From: Zea mays
Lineage: Eukaryota > Streptophyta > Magnoliopsida > Poales > Poaceae
DNA length: 64,000 bases
Assembly (NCBI RefSeq): GCF_902167145.1
Contig: NC_050097.1
Span: forward strand, 223,405,034 to 223,469,033
Direction of reading: 5' to 3'
Shown: positions 22,533 through 33,200 of the stretch, in pieces
How the letters are laid out: every line of letters starts with the position of its first letter
Position numbering within the stretch: position 1 is the first letter of the stretch
The notes under the pieces: generated by a model
Databases searched by the model: none
What the model was told of the DNA's origin: nothing
What the model saw: only the letters and a program-made list of their open reading frames with translations
Position numbers and translations under genes: made by a program

Positions 22533-23214
22533 GAAGGAACATCACCCGTCGTCATTTAACGTCCATGTGAATACTTAGATGAATAAATAAATCCTACTTT
22601 CAGTAGCAGTTACTCTTATTTTCAATAAACCATATATAATATCAATCTTTAATAAATCATATCATTTACTCATCTTCATTAAATTTATCCATCTTCAATA
22701 AACCATATTATATATGTGTACATATTTACCTACACACACACACTTATTCTAAGATACTCTAAATCTTGTTGAGTGATTTTTTTCTTCCAAAAAAGGACTC
22801 ATGTTTGTAATATGTTATTGTAATACTATTATACATATAATAAGTATCAGCGTATGCGAAGGTCACGATTGCGAAGTGCTGGGTTCTAGAAACACATCTC
22901 TTGAAGAAGCAATGTGCCACCACTAGCACAGAAGTTGGTAATATCCTTAGAATTTCTTTGGCTTTTGCCTTGTGAAGGACGATGGGAGCATTGTGGGAGG
23001 AAGATCAATCACATTGTCCTTGCCTCCATCATCTCTTGTGGGCTCCTATGCATGAGGATTTGGATCCTAATGCGACCATCTCTTGTGGGCTCCTATGCAT
23101 GAGGGTTTTAGGGTTTAGAGTTTGTAGCAGTCGGCCGTTGGAACCGGTCTTCTTTTTAGGTGTTGCATCCTCAGAGCCTCGGTCCAATCATCTTTGCGTC
23201 CTGTGAACTATAAA
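22533..23214. other. Intergenic sequence with a short direct repeat
   Basis: AT-rich imperfect repeats of TCAATAAACCATAT-type words lie at 22,610-22,715. A 28-base perfect direct repeat beginning CATCTCTTGTGGGCTCC occurs at 23030-23057 and 23077-23104. No gene is recognised. Confidence 0.5.
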
Positions 23215-24150
23215 CACAAACATTAGCAAACATATTAGTCCACATGTTATGTTGATCATCAAACACCAAAATTATTTAGACAAATGATCCAGAGTCCATT
23301 TTCCTTACAATCTCTCCCATTTTTGTTGATTGATGACAATACAACCACAACAAACAAATATAACAAACATTTTGATGAAAATATGCAATCTACTTGCTAG
23401 GATGCATGGATGTCCCTAGAGATTACAAACTTAAGCTTCTCTCTAAATCCATAATCCACATACTTCCTATTTTAGGCCAAAAACACTTGTAGGACCAAAA
23501 CCACTTGCAAGTTCAAGATTTTAAATTTTTAAATTGGGTGGTATTTGGTGTTTGATATATTTTGAGTTGCTTTGGTCCCTAAAACTTCTCCCCATTTGGA
23601 ATCAAACACCAAAAAGGAAGACATTAAAAGCATATCAAACACCAAAAAGGAAGCAAATAAGACTTGCCCTAAAAAAGATTTACCACTTGTAGCTCTAAAA
23701 GATTACTCCCCCTAAAAGGGTGTTCTCCCCCTTTGAAAGAATATACTCTCCCTTGTCGGAGATTCTCTACTTAGGAAAAGCACATGAGAAAAAGAAGGAT
23801 AAGATATGATTTGATTAGACTAGATCCCCCTATACATATGTAAAAGATATATTTTAACAACATATGCATTTATAGTATCATGGGCAACATAAGATATGAA
23901 ATATAATCTAATCAAAATCTAGAGAAGGCATGTAAATGATACCGGTAGTGGAATGGAACCACTTGCATAACTTGAAAACACTTGTAGATTAGTAGTGGAA
24001 GCTTATTGTCTTTCTCCTTTTGACTCCATTTTTCTTCAATGAGACTACTACATATAATAGACTTGAAAAAGTATTAGTCTCAAAGACTTAGATTATAGAG
24101 TAACCTCCCCTGAAAGTGTGCATACACGTTTTGAATACTTGTAGGAGACA
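23215..24150 (-). mobile_element. Decayed Sirevirus 3' region
   Basis: Sequence such as CACCAAAATTATTTAG, then CTCTCCCATTTTTGTTGATT, then TGATGACAATACAAC matches, with many changes, the LTR-end/polypurine/3' region of element A near 7,700-7,790. TCTCCCC tracts recur at about 23,590, 23,705, 23,725 and 24,105, as in the purine-tract regions of elements A, B and D. There is no pol coding and no clear LTR boundary. It is an old, truncated minus-strand Sirevirus fragment. Confidence 0.6.
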
Positions 24151-24164
24151 TGCGCTTTGATTTT

Positions 24165-24618
24165 GATATGAAGAGGGGCAGGGAATCTCCTTGCCTCAAC
24201 CCTCGATGATGAGTGATGAAGTCCCCTGGGAAACTATTTAGAAGAATTTGTGTGGAGGAAGTAGAAAGGACGCCACTAATAATATCTCTCCACACACTTC
24301 CAAAACCCATCTTTTCCATAACCTCCAAAAGAAAGGGCCAAGACACGGTGTCAAAGGCCTTAGAAATGTCCAATTTAAGGAGGATTCTAGGCTGCTTCTG
24401 AGTATAAAGATATCTAGCAGTTTGTTGCACCATCATAAAGTTGTCTTGCATAAATCCTCCCTTAATGAAACACTTTGGTTTTTTGAAATTAAACTGTCCA
24501 ATCTTGCACTAAGCCTATTGGCTAGAATCTTTGTCACGAGCTTAGCAAAACTATGGATCAGGCTAATGGGGTCATAATCAGCAGCCCCTTCCACCCCTCC
24601 TTTTTTTGGTAACATCGT
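24165..24618 (-). pseudogene. LINE reverse transcriptase fragment (C-terminal piece)
   Basis: On the minus strand this encodes LLPKK-like, then DPISLIHSFAKLVTKILANR, SKNQS, a palm segment LLKLDISKAFDTVSW, GFGSVWRDIISG and HRGLRQGDSLP. These are reverse transcriptase motifs of grass L1-type non-LTR retrotransposons. Frames change at least once (near 24,435), and a few codons after GDSLP are missing, so it is dead. It continues the LINE pieces at 25922-25952 and 39219-39605, separated by two later insertions. Confidence 0.8.
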
Positions 24619-25921
24619 TGTTGGTGTCTCGACCCGAGGGTCTAACCAACCAGTGAAATAATGTTGCGTGCCCCTGCCCCAGATGGGTGATGCAAGATGA
24701 CACAAGTCTTTATAATGGTTCGGACAAGAGAAGGCCCTACTTCTAGCAGAGGGGTGATGAGACTTATATTACTTGCACCTAAGTGCTTGTAGTAGGGAAT
24801 ACAAGCTGATTGGGAGAGGGAAGGATCCCAACTCCCTGGGGTTGATTGAGGCAAGTGACGATATCGTGGTGGGGGTGAAAACCGTGAAGTGTTCCCCTGC
24901 CCCCTTGAAGTCATGGACTGCCCTATTTATAGCCTCAAGGTGGGCTGCTTAGAGTATCGGAGCTGGCCGCGTACGGTGAGGAGGCGTAGCCAAGCCCTTC
25001 TAGATGGTATGACCTAGAGCATGGGTCTTGTACTTGTTGTTGACTTATGCCTGTCAGAGACACTCGATTTCTGCTGAGAGCCGAGGGCTCAGTCACGTAC
25101 CCGAGCCCCCCTTGGCAAGGAGGTTGCCCATGCTGTAGTGGTTGACACAATATAGAGTATGGCAAAAAGGTCCTTGAGTAATATGTCATCTCTGCAGTAG
25201 TCGATGACGTCAAGCGCCTTTTCGTTGCAGATATCAATGTCGAAGCCGGGCTCGGGCATGATCGAAGTCCGCATGAGGTAGTGACCGAGCTCGCTCTAGG
25301 ATTCATAGACGTGTGCGTCATAGTTGAAGGAGTGGCCTCCCACGGGATTCGTGGGGAGCAGGTAGCCGAGGTTAGGCTCGAGCGAGGCAGAGTTTGTCCT
25401 GAGGACCAGGTCGGCCTCGAGCGAGGTGGAGTTTGCACCCGAGGGCCAGCATGTGCTCTTATCGTATGTGCGTCCCATTAGGAGTTGGCAGGTGGCGTGC
25501 GGAAATAGTGGCTACATGCGTCATCGTAGTTGGTGAAGTTTGACAGGACCATAGTCGTGTCGCTCCTGTTCTCCTCCAACGTCGCGTGGGGTAGGTATGC
25601 ACATTGAATGCTCCTGTCCCCTATGGGCTTCGACTGAGTCCCGCCTCAGGGTTCTCTTCCTTACCCGAGACGGGCTCGGGCGAGGCGGAGACAACGGTTC
25701 TGGGGAGAGGGGACCTCGTCCGGGACGAGGATTCTCCCGAGAACGTACCTTATCTGAGGTCAGGCTCAGGCAAAGCGGAGCCATGGTGACCCCTGAGAGG
25801 GGCCTTGTGCAAAGCATAATTTGCACTCCCTTGTCCTCAGGAAACGTGTCTTGGTGGTGGTCTTGGGGTTAAGCGTGTTTTAGGGGCATAATCTAGGTAC
25901 CCCTAATTACGATACCCGATA
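24619..25921 (-). mobile_element. Solo LTR of a gypsy-type retrotransposon
   Basis: This 1,303-base segment has the plus-strand start TGTTGGTGTC and end ACCCGATA (decayed from a CA end). The flanks are ATCGT (24614-24618) and AGCGT (25922-25926), a 4-of-5 duplication, both inside LINE sequence. Read on the minus strand it starts TATCGGGTATCGTAATTAGG, closely like the terminus of the nearby Tat-type LTR, and has a TATA box TATAAATAGGGC (plus-strand about 24,922-24,931). No internal region or second LTR is present, so recombination between LTRs has probably removed the rest. Confidence 0.7.
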
Positions 25922-25952
25922 AGCGTGATAAAGGTAGAGTTGAGAAGGCGAG
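25922..25952 (-). pseudogene. 31-base LINE remnant between two insertions
   Basis: Read on the minus strand this piece codes LLNSTFIT in frame with the LINE piece that ends FRNPR at 39219, and it leads toward LLPKK in the piece at 24618. It therefore links the two larger LINE fragments. It contains the duplicated target bases of both neighbouring insertions. Confidence 0.65.
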
Positions 25953-26951
25953 TGTCGGGGACCATAATTAGGGGTACCCTCAAGACGCCTAATTCTCAGC
26001 TGGTAACCCCCATCAGCATAAAGCTGCAAAGGCCTGATGGGTACGATTAAGTCAGGGATCAGTCCACACGAGTGACTCGATCACGCTTCACCTGAGCCTA
26101 GCCTCGGCCAAGGGCAGCCGACCTCGAGAGACTTCCGTCTCGCCCGAGGCCCCCTTTTATGGCGGACACATCACCGGCTCGCCCGAGGCCTTGGCTTCGC
26201 TCAGAAGCAACCTTGACTAAATCGCCACACCGACTGACCAAATTGCAGGGGCATTTAACGCAAAGGTGGCCTGACACCTTTATCCTGACACGCGCCCCCG
26301 GCAGAGCCGAAGTGACCGCCGTCACTCCATCGCTCCACTGGCCAGTCTGACAGAAGGACAGCGCCGCCTGCGCCACTCCGACTGCAGTGCCACTCGACAG
26401 AGTGAGTCTGACAGGCAGTCAGGCCTTGCCAAAGGTGCCACGGCGAACTCCGCTCCGCCCGACCCCAGGGCTCGGACTCGGGCTAAGACCCGGAAGACGG
26501 CGAACTCCGCTCCGCCCGACCCCAGGGCTCGGACTCGGGCTAAGACCCGGAAGACGGCGAACTCCGCTCCGCCCGACCCCAGGGCTCGGACTCGGGCTAA
26601 GACCCGGAAGACGGCGAACTCCGCTCCGCCCGACCCCAGGGCTCGGACTCGGACCAGGGCCTTCTTAGAAAAAGGTTGGTCGCGCGGGACCGAGGACGGG
26701 ACAGGCGCTCTCTTGGGGCCGCTCGCTTCCCTCACCCGCGTGGACGCTTGTAACCCCCCTACTGCAAGCGCACCTGACCTGGGCGCGGGACGAACACGAA
26801 GGCCGCGGGACTTCCACCTCTCTCACGCTCGACTCCGGCCACCTCGCCTCTCCCCCCTTCGCGCTCGCCCACGCGCTCGACCCATCTGGGCTGGGGCACG
26901 CAGCACACTCACTCGTCGGCTTAGGGACCCCCCTGTCTCGAAACGCCGACA
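25953..26951 (+). repeat. 5' LTR of the Tat element, internally deleted
   Basis: Ends are TGTCGGGGACC and CCGACA, length 999 bases. It carries four copies of the 57-base tandem unit (26438-26650) and then jumps, at GGACTCGG/ACCAGGGCC near 26652, straight to sequence that in the 3' LTR lies at 38920, just after the TATA box. The core promoter is therefore missing. Confidence 0.9.
26438..26652 (+). repeat. 57-base tandem repeat array, left LTR
   Basis: Four units contain GGCGAACTCCGCTCCGCCCG followed by a CCCCAGGGCTCGGACTCGGG-type stretch. The last unit is cut by the deletion. Since 57 is a multiple of three, ORFs stay open through the array on both strands and give spurious 19-residue repeats. 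Confidence 0.92.
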
Positions 26952-26953
26952 GT

Positions 26954-26971
26954 TGGCGCGCCAGGTAGGGG
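26954..26971 (+). other. Primer binding site of the Tat element
   Basis: TGGCGCGCCAGGTAGGGG lies two bases after the 5' LTR. Sites of this form are characteristic of Tat-type grass elements. I do not assign the tRNA. Confidence 0.8.
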
Positions 26972-27011
26972 CACGCTGCGTGCTGACGAACAGCTCCCCG
27001 TCAAGCTCCAG

Positions 27012-29324
27012 ATGGGCAGTCTCCAGCAACCTCTCCGGCCCGGGACGGTGCTTCGTTTCGGGACTCTTGAGTTCATGTCCTTCGACGGCAGCTACGACAT
27101 GATACTTCTTCCACCGCCGCGCGACTACGACAATGGCGGCCGACAACCCGCCCGCCGGCGGCGGAATCGACGACGTCTTCCCCGCGTGGTGGAAAGGCAA
27201 CATTCGGGCTCGCTCCGTTCTCTCCCCCGCCAATGGAGGAGGAGGCGGGGCCGTCAAGGCCAGGTGGGAGGCCGCGCTTCGTCGGCCGTCGAGCGAATCG
27301 ACGCCCCCGACGCCCCGACGGAAGGCACGCCGGACGTCGACCTCGCGTTCAAAACGGAGGCAAGCGCCGTCCCCCCGCGGCACGCTGACCCCGAGCAAGA
27401 AGACGACGCCGGCGCGCTCGCGGAAAGCCTGCAGGACGTCGCCCTCGAACCAGAGAAGACGGTGCAACCAGTCCCCGATGTGACTACGTCGCTCCTCGTC
27501 GACCAAAAGGTACCGACTAACTCCCATCTTGCGTCATTTCGACTCGGCCTCAACCCGCCAAACGACCTCGTTTTGGCGGGCGCTCGCATTGAGGCGAGTG
27601 CAACCCCACTGAGGTTCCGTATGCGGTCGCCTTGGGACCGACTGATGGACGTCTCGACCTACGGGCCCTCTGGGTCCGAGGAAGATGACGATCCCAGCAT
27701 CGGATGGGATTTCTCCGGACTTGGCAACCCCAGTGCCGTGCGAGACTTCATGACCGCATGTGACTACTGCCTATCCGACTGTTCCGATGGAAGCCGCAGC
27801 CTTGGCGACGAGAGCTGCGGCCCAAGCCGCGAATGTTTCCACATCGAGCTAGGAGATCCCTCCGAAGGCAACCATCTTGGCATGCCGGAGGACGGTGATC
27901 TCCCTAGGCCGGTGCCTCGCGCCGACATCCCACGGGAGCTAGCTGTGGTCCCCGCTCCGGCGGGGGGTTACGACCCACAACTCGAGCAAGTCCGCGAGGC
28001 GCAAGCCAGGCTCAACGAGGGAACAGGAGCGCTTGAGCCGATCCGTCGGGACGTCGGACAGGCATGGGTGGGCCAACCCCTGGCCGAAGAAATACGTCAC
28101 CTGCCCCAAGGTCTCCAGCACCACGTCGCCAACGATGTCAGGATCAGGCCGCCGCCCGCATCCAGCGGGGTTGGTCAGAACCTGGCAACCGCAGCAATGC
28201 TCATCCGCGCGATGCCGAAGCCGTCAACCACCGAGGGTCGGCGAATCCAGGGGGAACTCAAGAATCTCCTGGAAGGCGCTGCGGCCCGGCGGGCCGAGAG
28301 CACTGCCTCCCGAAGGCAAGGATATCCCTCGGAACCTCATGCCGCGACTTCCCGACTCATGCGGGAAGCCTCGGTCTACACCGGGCGCACGCGCAACACC
28401 GCGCCTGCGGCCCCGGGCCACCTCGGCAACGAGCACCATCGACGCGACCGTCGGGCTCACCTCGACGAAAGGGTGCGCCGAGGCTACCACCCCAGGCGTG
28501 GGGGGCGCTACGACAGCGGGGAGGATCGGAGTCCCTCGCCCGAACCACCCGGTCCGCAGGCCTTCAGTCGGGCCATCCAACGGGCGCCATTCCCGACCCG
28601 ATTCCGACCCCCGACTACTATCACGAAGTACTCGGGGGAAACGAGACCGGAACTGTGGCTCGCGGACTACCGCCTTGCCTGCCAACTGGGTGGAACGGAC
28701 GGCGACAACCTCATCATCCGTAACCTCCCCCTGTTCCTCTCCGACACTGCTCGCGCCTGGATGGAGCATCTGCCTCCGGGGCAGATCTCCAACTGGGACG
28801 ACTTGGTCCAAGCCTTCGCTGGCAATTTCCAGGGCACATACGTGCGCCCCGGGAATTCCTGGGACCTTCGAAGCTGCCGGCAACAGCCGGGGGAGTCGCT
28901 CCAGGACTACATCCGGCGATTCTCGAAGCAGCGCACCGAGCTGCCCAACATCACCGACTCGGATGTCATCGGCGCGTTCCTCGCCGGCACCACTTGCCGC
29001 GACCTGGTGAGCAAGCTGGGTCACAAAACCCCCACCAGGGCGAGCGAGCTGATGGACATCGCCACCAAGTTCGCCTCTGGCCAGGAGGCGGTCGAGGCTA
29101 TCTTCCGAAAGGACAAGCAGCCCCAGGGCTGCCCATCGGAAGGAGCTCCCGAGGCGTCTGCTCCACGCGGCGCCAAGAAGAAAGGCAAGAAGAAGTCGCA
29201 ATCGAAACGCGACGCCGCTGACGCGGACCTTGTCGCCGCCGCCGAGTATAAGAACCCTCGGAAGCCCCCCGGAGGTGCAAACCTCTTCGACAAGATGCTC
29301 AAGGAGCCGTGCCCCTACCATTAG
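27012..29324 (+). CDS. gag: Gag of the Tat element
   Basis: A 770-residue ORF begins MGSLQQPLRPG, 41 bases after the primer site. The first 500 residues are acidic and low in recognisable structure. A retrotransposon gag capsid-like domain follows at about residues 520-690 (FPTRFRPPTTITKYSGETRP, ARAWMEHLPPGQISNWDDL, SLQDYIRRFSKQRTELPNI, FLAGTTCRDLVSKLG). The tail is Lys-rich (KKKGKKKSQSKR). The ORF stops at a TAG (29322) right after CPYH. The same frame resumes with GPVKHTLEEC, so the stop falls inside a Cys-His cluster that probably forms the RNA-binding knuckle of this lineage. A C-to-T change in a CHG context would explain the stop. Confidence 0.88.
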   Translation: MGSLQQPLRPGTVLRFGTLEFMSFDGSYDMILLPPPRDYDNGGRQPARRRRNRRRLPRVVERQHSGSLRSLPRQWRRRRGRQGQVGGRASSAVERIDAPDAPTEGTPDVDLAFKTEASAVPPRHADPEQEDDAGALAESLQDVALEPEKTVQPVPDVTTSLLVDQKVPTNSHLASFRLGLNPPNDLVLAGARIEASATPLRFRMRSPWDRLMDVSTYGPSGSEEDDDPSIGWDFSGLGNPSAVRDFMTACDYCLSDCSDGSRSLGDESCGPSRECFHIELGDPSEGNHLGMPEDGDLPRPVPRADIPRELAVVPAPAGGYDPQLEQVREAQARLNEGTGALEPIRRDVGQAWVGQPLAEEIRHLPQGLQHHVANDVRIRPPPASSGVGQNLATAAMLIRAMPKPSTTEGRRIQGELKNLLEGAAARRAESTASRRQGYPSEPHAATSRLMREASVYTGRTRNTAPAAPGHLGNEHHRRDRRAHLDERVRRGYHPRRGGRYDSGEDRSPSPEPPGPQAFSRAIQRAPFPTRFRPPTTITKYSGETRPELWLADYRLACQLGGTDGDNLIIRNLPLFLSDTARAWMEHLPPGQISNWDDLVQAFAGNFQGTYVRPGNSWDLRSCRQQPGESLQDYIRRFSKQRTELPNITDSDVIGAFLAGTTCRDLVSKLGHKTPTRASELMDIATKFASGQEAVEAIFRKDKQPQGCPSEGAPEASAPRGAKKKGKKKSQSKRDAADADLVAAAEYKNPRKPPGGANLFDKMLKEPCPYH

Positions 29325-30242
29325 GGGCCCGTCAAGCACACCCTCGAGGAGTGCGTTATGCTTCGTCGTCACTTCCACAGGGCCGGGCCACCCGCCGAGG
29401 GTGGCAGGGCCCGCGACGACGACAAGAACGAAGATCATCTAGCAGGAGAGTTCCCCGAGGTCCGCGACTGCTTCATGATCTATGGAGGGCATGCGGCGAA
29501 TACCTCGGCTCGGCACCGCAAGCAAGAGCGCCGGGAGGTCTGCTCGGTGAAGGTGGCGGCGCCAGTCTACCTAGACTGGTCCGACAAGCCCATCACTTTC
29601 GACCAGGCCGACCACCCCGACCATGTGCCGAGCCCGGGGAAATACCCGCTCGTCGTCGACCCCGTTGTCGGCGATGTCAGGCTCACCAAGGTCCTGATGG
29701 ATGGGGGCAGCTGCCTCAACATCATCTACGCCGAGACCCTCAAGCTCCTGCGCGTCGATCTGTCCTCCGTCCGAGCAGGCGCTGCGCCCTTCCACAGGAT
29801 CATCCCTGGGAAGCGCGTCCAGCCCCTCGGGCGACTCGACCTCCCCGTCTGCTTCGGGACACCCTCCAACTTCCGAAGGGAGACCCTGACGTTCGAAGTG
29901 GTCGGGTTCCGAGGAACCTACCACGCCGTGCTAGGGAGGCCATGCTACGCGAAGTTCATGGCCGTCCCCAACTACACCTACCTGAAGCTCAAGATGCCGG
30001 GCCCCAACGGGGTCATCACCGTCGGCCCCACGTACAAACACGCGTTCGAATGCGACGTGGAGTGCGTGGAGTACGCCGAGGCCCTCATCGCCGACCTGGA
30101 GAACCTCTCCAAGGAGGTGCCAGACGTGAAGCGCCATGCCGGCAACTTCGAGCCAGCGGAGACGGTCAAGGCCGTCCCTCTCGACCCCAGTGGCGACACC
30201 ACCAAGCATGTCCGGATCGGTTCCGAGCTCGACCCCAAATAG
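29325..30242 (+). CDS. pro: Protease region of the Tat element
   Basis: This stretch is in the same frame as gag and pol, bounded by the two TAG codons at 29322 and 30240. It carries the end of the Cys-His cluster (HTLEEC) and then an aspartic-protease-like domain. MDGGSCLNIIY is its active-site loop, in which the usual DTG/DSG is DGGS, as is normal for Tat-type elements, and YHAVLGRP is its second conserved motif. It would cut the polyprotein. With stops on both sides it can only be made as part of the polyprotein if ribosomes read through, or the copy is dead. The only internal ATGs come after the Cys-His cluster. Confidence 0.8.
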   Translation, partial: GPVKHTLEECVMLRRHFHRAGPPAEGGRARDDDKNEDHLAGEFPEVRDCFMIYGGHAANTSARHRKQERREVCSVKVAAPVYLDWSDKPITFDQADHPDHVPSPGKYPLVVDPVVGDVRLTKVLMDGGSCLNIIYAETLKLLRVDLSSVRAGAAPFHRIIPGKRVQPLGRLDLPVCFGTPSNFRRETLTFEVVGFRGTYHAVLGRPCYAKFMAVPNYTYLKLKMPGPNGVITVGPTYKHAFECDVECVEYAEALIADLENLSKEVPDVKRHAGNFEPAETVKAVPLDPSGDTTKHVRIGSELDPK

Positions 30243-33200
30243 GAAGCAGTGCTCGTCGACTTTCTCCGCGCAAACGCCGACGTCTTTGCGTGGAGTCCCT
30301 CGGACATGCCCGGCATACCGAGGGATGTCGCCGAGCACTCGCTGGATATTCGGGCCGGAGCCCGACCCGTCAGGCAGCCTCTGCGCCGATTCGACGAGGA
30401 GAAGCGCAGAGTGATTGGCGAAGAGATCCACAAGCTAATGGCAGCAGGGTTCATCAAAGAGGTATTCCATCCCGAATGGCTTGCCAACCCTGTGCTTGTG
30501 AGGAAGAAAGGGGGGAAATGGCGGATGTGTGTAGACTACACTAGTCTCAACAAAGCATGTCCGAAGGTTCCCTACCCTCTGCCTCGCATCGACCAAATCG
30601 TGGATTCCACCGCTGGGTGCGAAACCCTGTCCTTCCTCGATGCCTACTCAGGGTATCACCAGATCCGGATGAAAGAGTCCGACCAGCTCGCGACTTCTTT
30701 CATCACGCCGTTCGGCATGTACTGCTATGTCACCATGCCGTTCGGTTTGAGGAATGCGGGCGCGACGTACCAGCGGTGCATGAACCATGTGTTCGGCGAA
30801 CACATCGGTCGCACAGTCGAGGCCTACGTCGATGACATCGTAGTCAAGACAAGGAAGGCTTCCGACCTCCTCTCCGACCTTGAAGTGACATTCCGGTGTC
30901 TCAGGGCGAAAGGAGTCAAGCTTAATCCTGAGAAGTGTGTCTTCGGGGTGCCCCGAGGCATGCTCCTAGGGTTCATCGTCTCCGAGCGAGGCATTGAAGC
31001 CAACCCGGAGAAGATCGCGGCCATCACCAGCATGGGACCCATCAAGGACTTAAAAGGGGTACAGAGGGTCATGGGATGCCTCGCGGCCCTGAGCCGCTTC
31101 ATCTCACGCCTCGGCGAAAGAGGTCTGCCTCTGTACCGCCTCTTAAGGAAGGCCGAGTGTTTCGCTTGGACCCCTGAGGCCGAGGAAGCCCTCGGCAACC
31201 TGAAGGCGCTCCTTACAAAGGCGCCTGTCTTGGTGCCCCCGGCGGACGGAGAAGCCCTCTTGGTCTACGTCGCCGCGACCACTCAGGTGGTTAGCGCCAC
31301 GATTGTGGTCGAAAGGCAAGAGGAAGGGCATGCATTGCCCGTTCAGAGGCCGGTCTACTTGATCAGCGAAGTGCTGTCCGAGACTAAGATTCGCTACCCA
31401 CAAGTTCAAAAGCTGCTGTATGCTGTGATCCTGACAAGGCGGAAGCTGCGACACTACTTCGAGTCTCATCCGGTAACTGTGGTGTCATCCTTCCCCCTGG
31501 GGGAGATCATTCAGTGCCGAGAGGCCTCGGGCAGGATCGCAAAGTGGGCGGTGGAAATCATGGGCGAAACGATCTCGTTCGCCCCTCGGAAGGCCATCAA
31601 GTCCCAGGTGTTGGCGGATTTCATGGCCGAATGGGTCGACACCCAGCTGCCAACGACTCCGATCCAACCGGAGCTCTGGACCATGTTTTTCGATGGGTCG
31701 CTGATGAAGACGGGGGCCGGCGCGGGCCTGCTCTTCATCTCGCCCCTCGGAAAGCACTTGCGCTATGTGCTGCGCCTCCATTTCCCGGCGTCCAACAATG
31801 TGGCCGAGTACGAAGCTCTGGTCAACGGATTGCGGATCGCCATCGAGCTAGGGGTCAGACGCCTCGACGCCCGCGGTGATTCGCAGCTCGTCATCGACCA
31901 AGTCATGAAGAACTCCCACTGCCGCGACCCGAAGATGGAGGCCTACTGCGACGAGGTTCGGCGCCTGGAAGACAAGTTCTTCGGGCTCGAGCTCAACCAC
32001 ATCGCTCGGCGCTACAACGAAACCGCAGACGAGCTGGCTAAGATAGCCTCGGGGCGAACGACAGTCCCCCCGGACGTCTTCTCCCGGGATCTGCATCAAC
32101 CCTCCGTCAAGCTCGACGACGCGCCCGAGCCCGAGGTACCCTCGGCTCAGCCCGAGGTACCCTCGGCACAGCCCAAGGTACCCTCGGCCCCCGAGGGCGA
32201 GGCGCTGAACGTCGAGGAAGGGCAGAGCGGGGCCACGCCAGATCAAGATTGGCAGGCCCCGTACCTGCAATATCTCCGTCGAGGAGAGCTACCCCTCGGC
32301 CAAGTCGAGGCTCGGCGGGTAGCGCGACGCGCCAAGTCATTCGTCTTGCTGGGCGACGAAGAGGAGCTCTACCATCGCAGCCCCTCGGGCATCCTCCAGC
32401 GATGCATCTCCATCGCCGAGGGTCGGGAACTGCTGCAAGAAATACACTCGGGGGCTTGCGGCCACCACGCAGCGCCACGAGCCCTTGTCGGAAATGCTTT
32501 CCGGCAAGGCTTCTACTGGCCAACGGCGGTGGCTGACGCCTCTAGAATTGTCCGCACCTGCGAAGGGTGCCAATTCTATGCGAAGCGGACACACCTGCCC
32601 GCTCAGGCTCTGCAGACAATACCCATCACCTGGCCCTTCGCTGTATGGGGTCTGGACCTCGTCGGTCCCTTGCAGAAGGCGCCCGGGGGCTACACGCACC
32701 TGCTGGTCGCTATCGACAAATTCTCCAAGTGGATCGAGGTCCGACCTCTGAACAGCATCAGGTCCGAGCAGGCGGTGGCGTTCTTCACCAACATCATCCA
32801 TCGCTTCGGGGTCCCGAACTCCATCATCACCGACAACGGCACCCAGTTCACCGGCAAAAAATTCTTGGATTTTTGCGAGGATCACCATATCCGGGTGGAC
32901 TGGGCCGCCGTGGCTCATCCCATGTCGAATGGGCAAGTAGAGCGTGCCAACGGCATGATTCTACAAGGGCTCAAGCCTCGGATCTACAACGACCTCAACA
33001 AGTTCGGCAAGCGATGGATGAAGGAACTCCCCTCGGTGGTCTGGAGCCTAAGGACGACGCCGAGTCGTGCCACGGGCTTCACGCCGTTTTTCCTGGTCTA
33101 CGGGGCTGAAGCTATCTTGCCCACCGACCTGGAATACGGCTCCCCGAGGGCGAGGGCCTACACCGAACAAAGCAACCAAGCTAGCCGAGAGGAATCGCTG

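Noticed and set aside
26322..26735. Repetitive ORFs on both strands in the Tat LTRs
   Set aside because: The 57-base tandem unit is a multiple of three, so frames stay open by arithmetic. They have no start context and lie inside an LTR.
28224..29438. 404-codon minus-strand ORF
   Set aside because: It is the complementary-strand shadow of Tat gag in high-GC sequence, with no recognisable domain.
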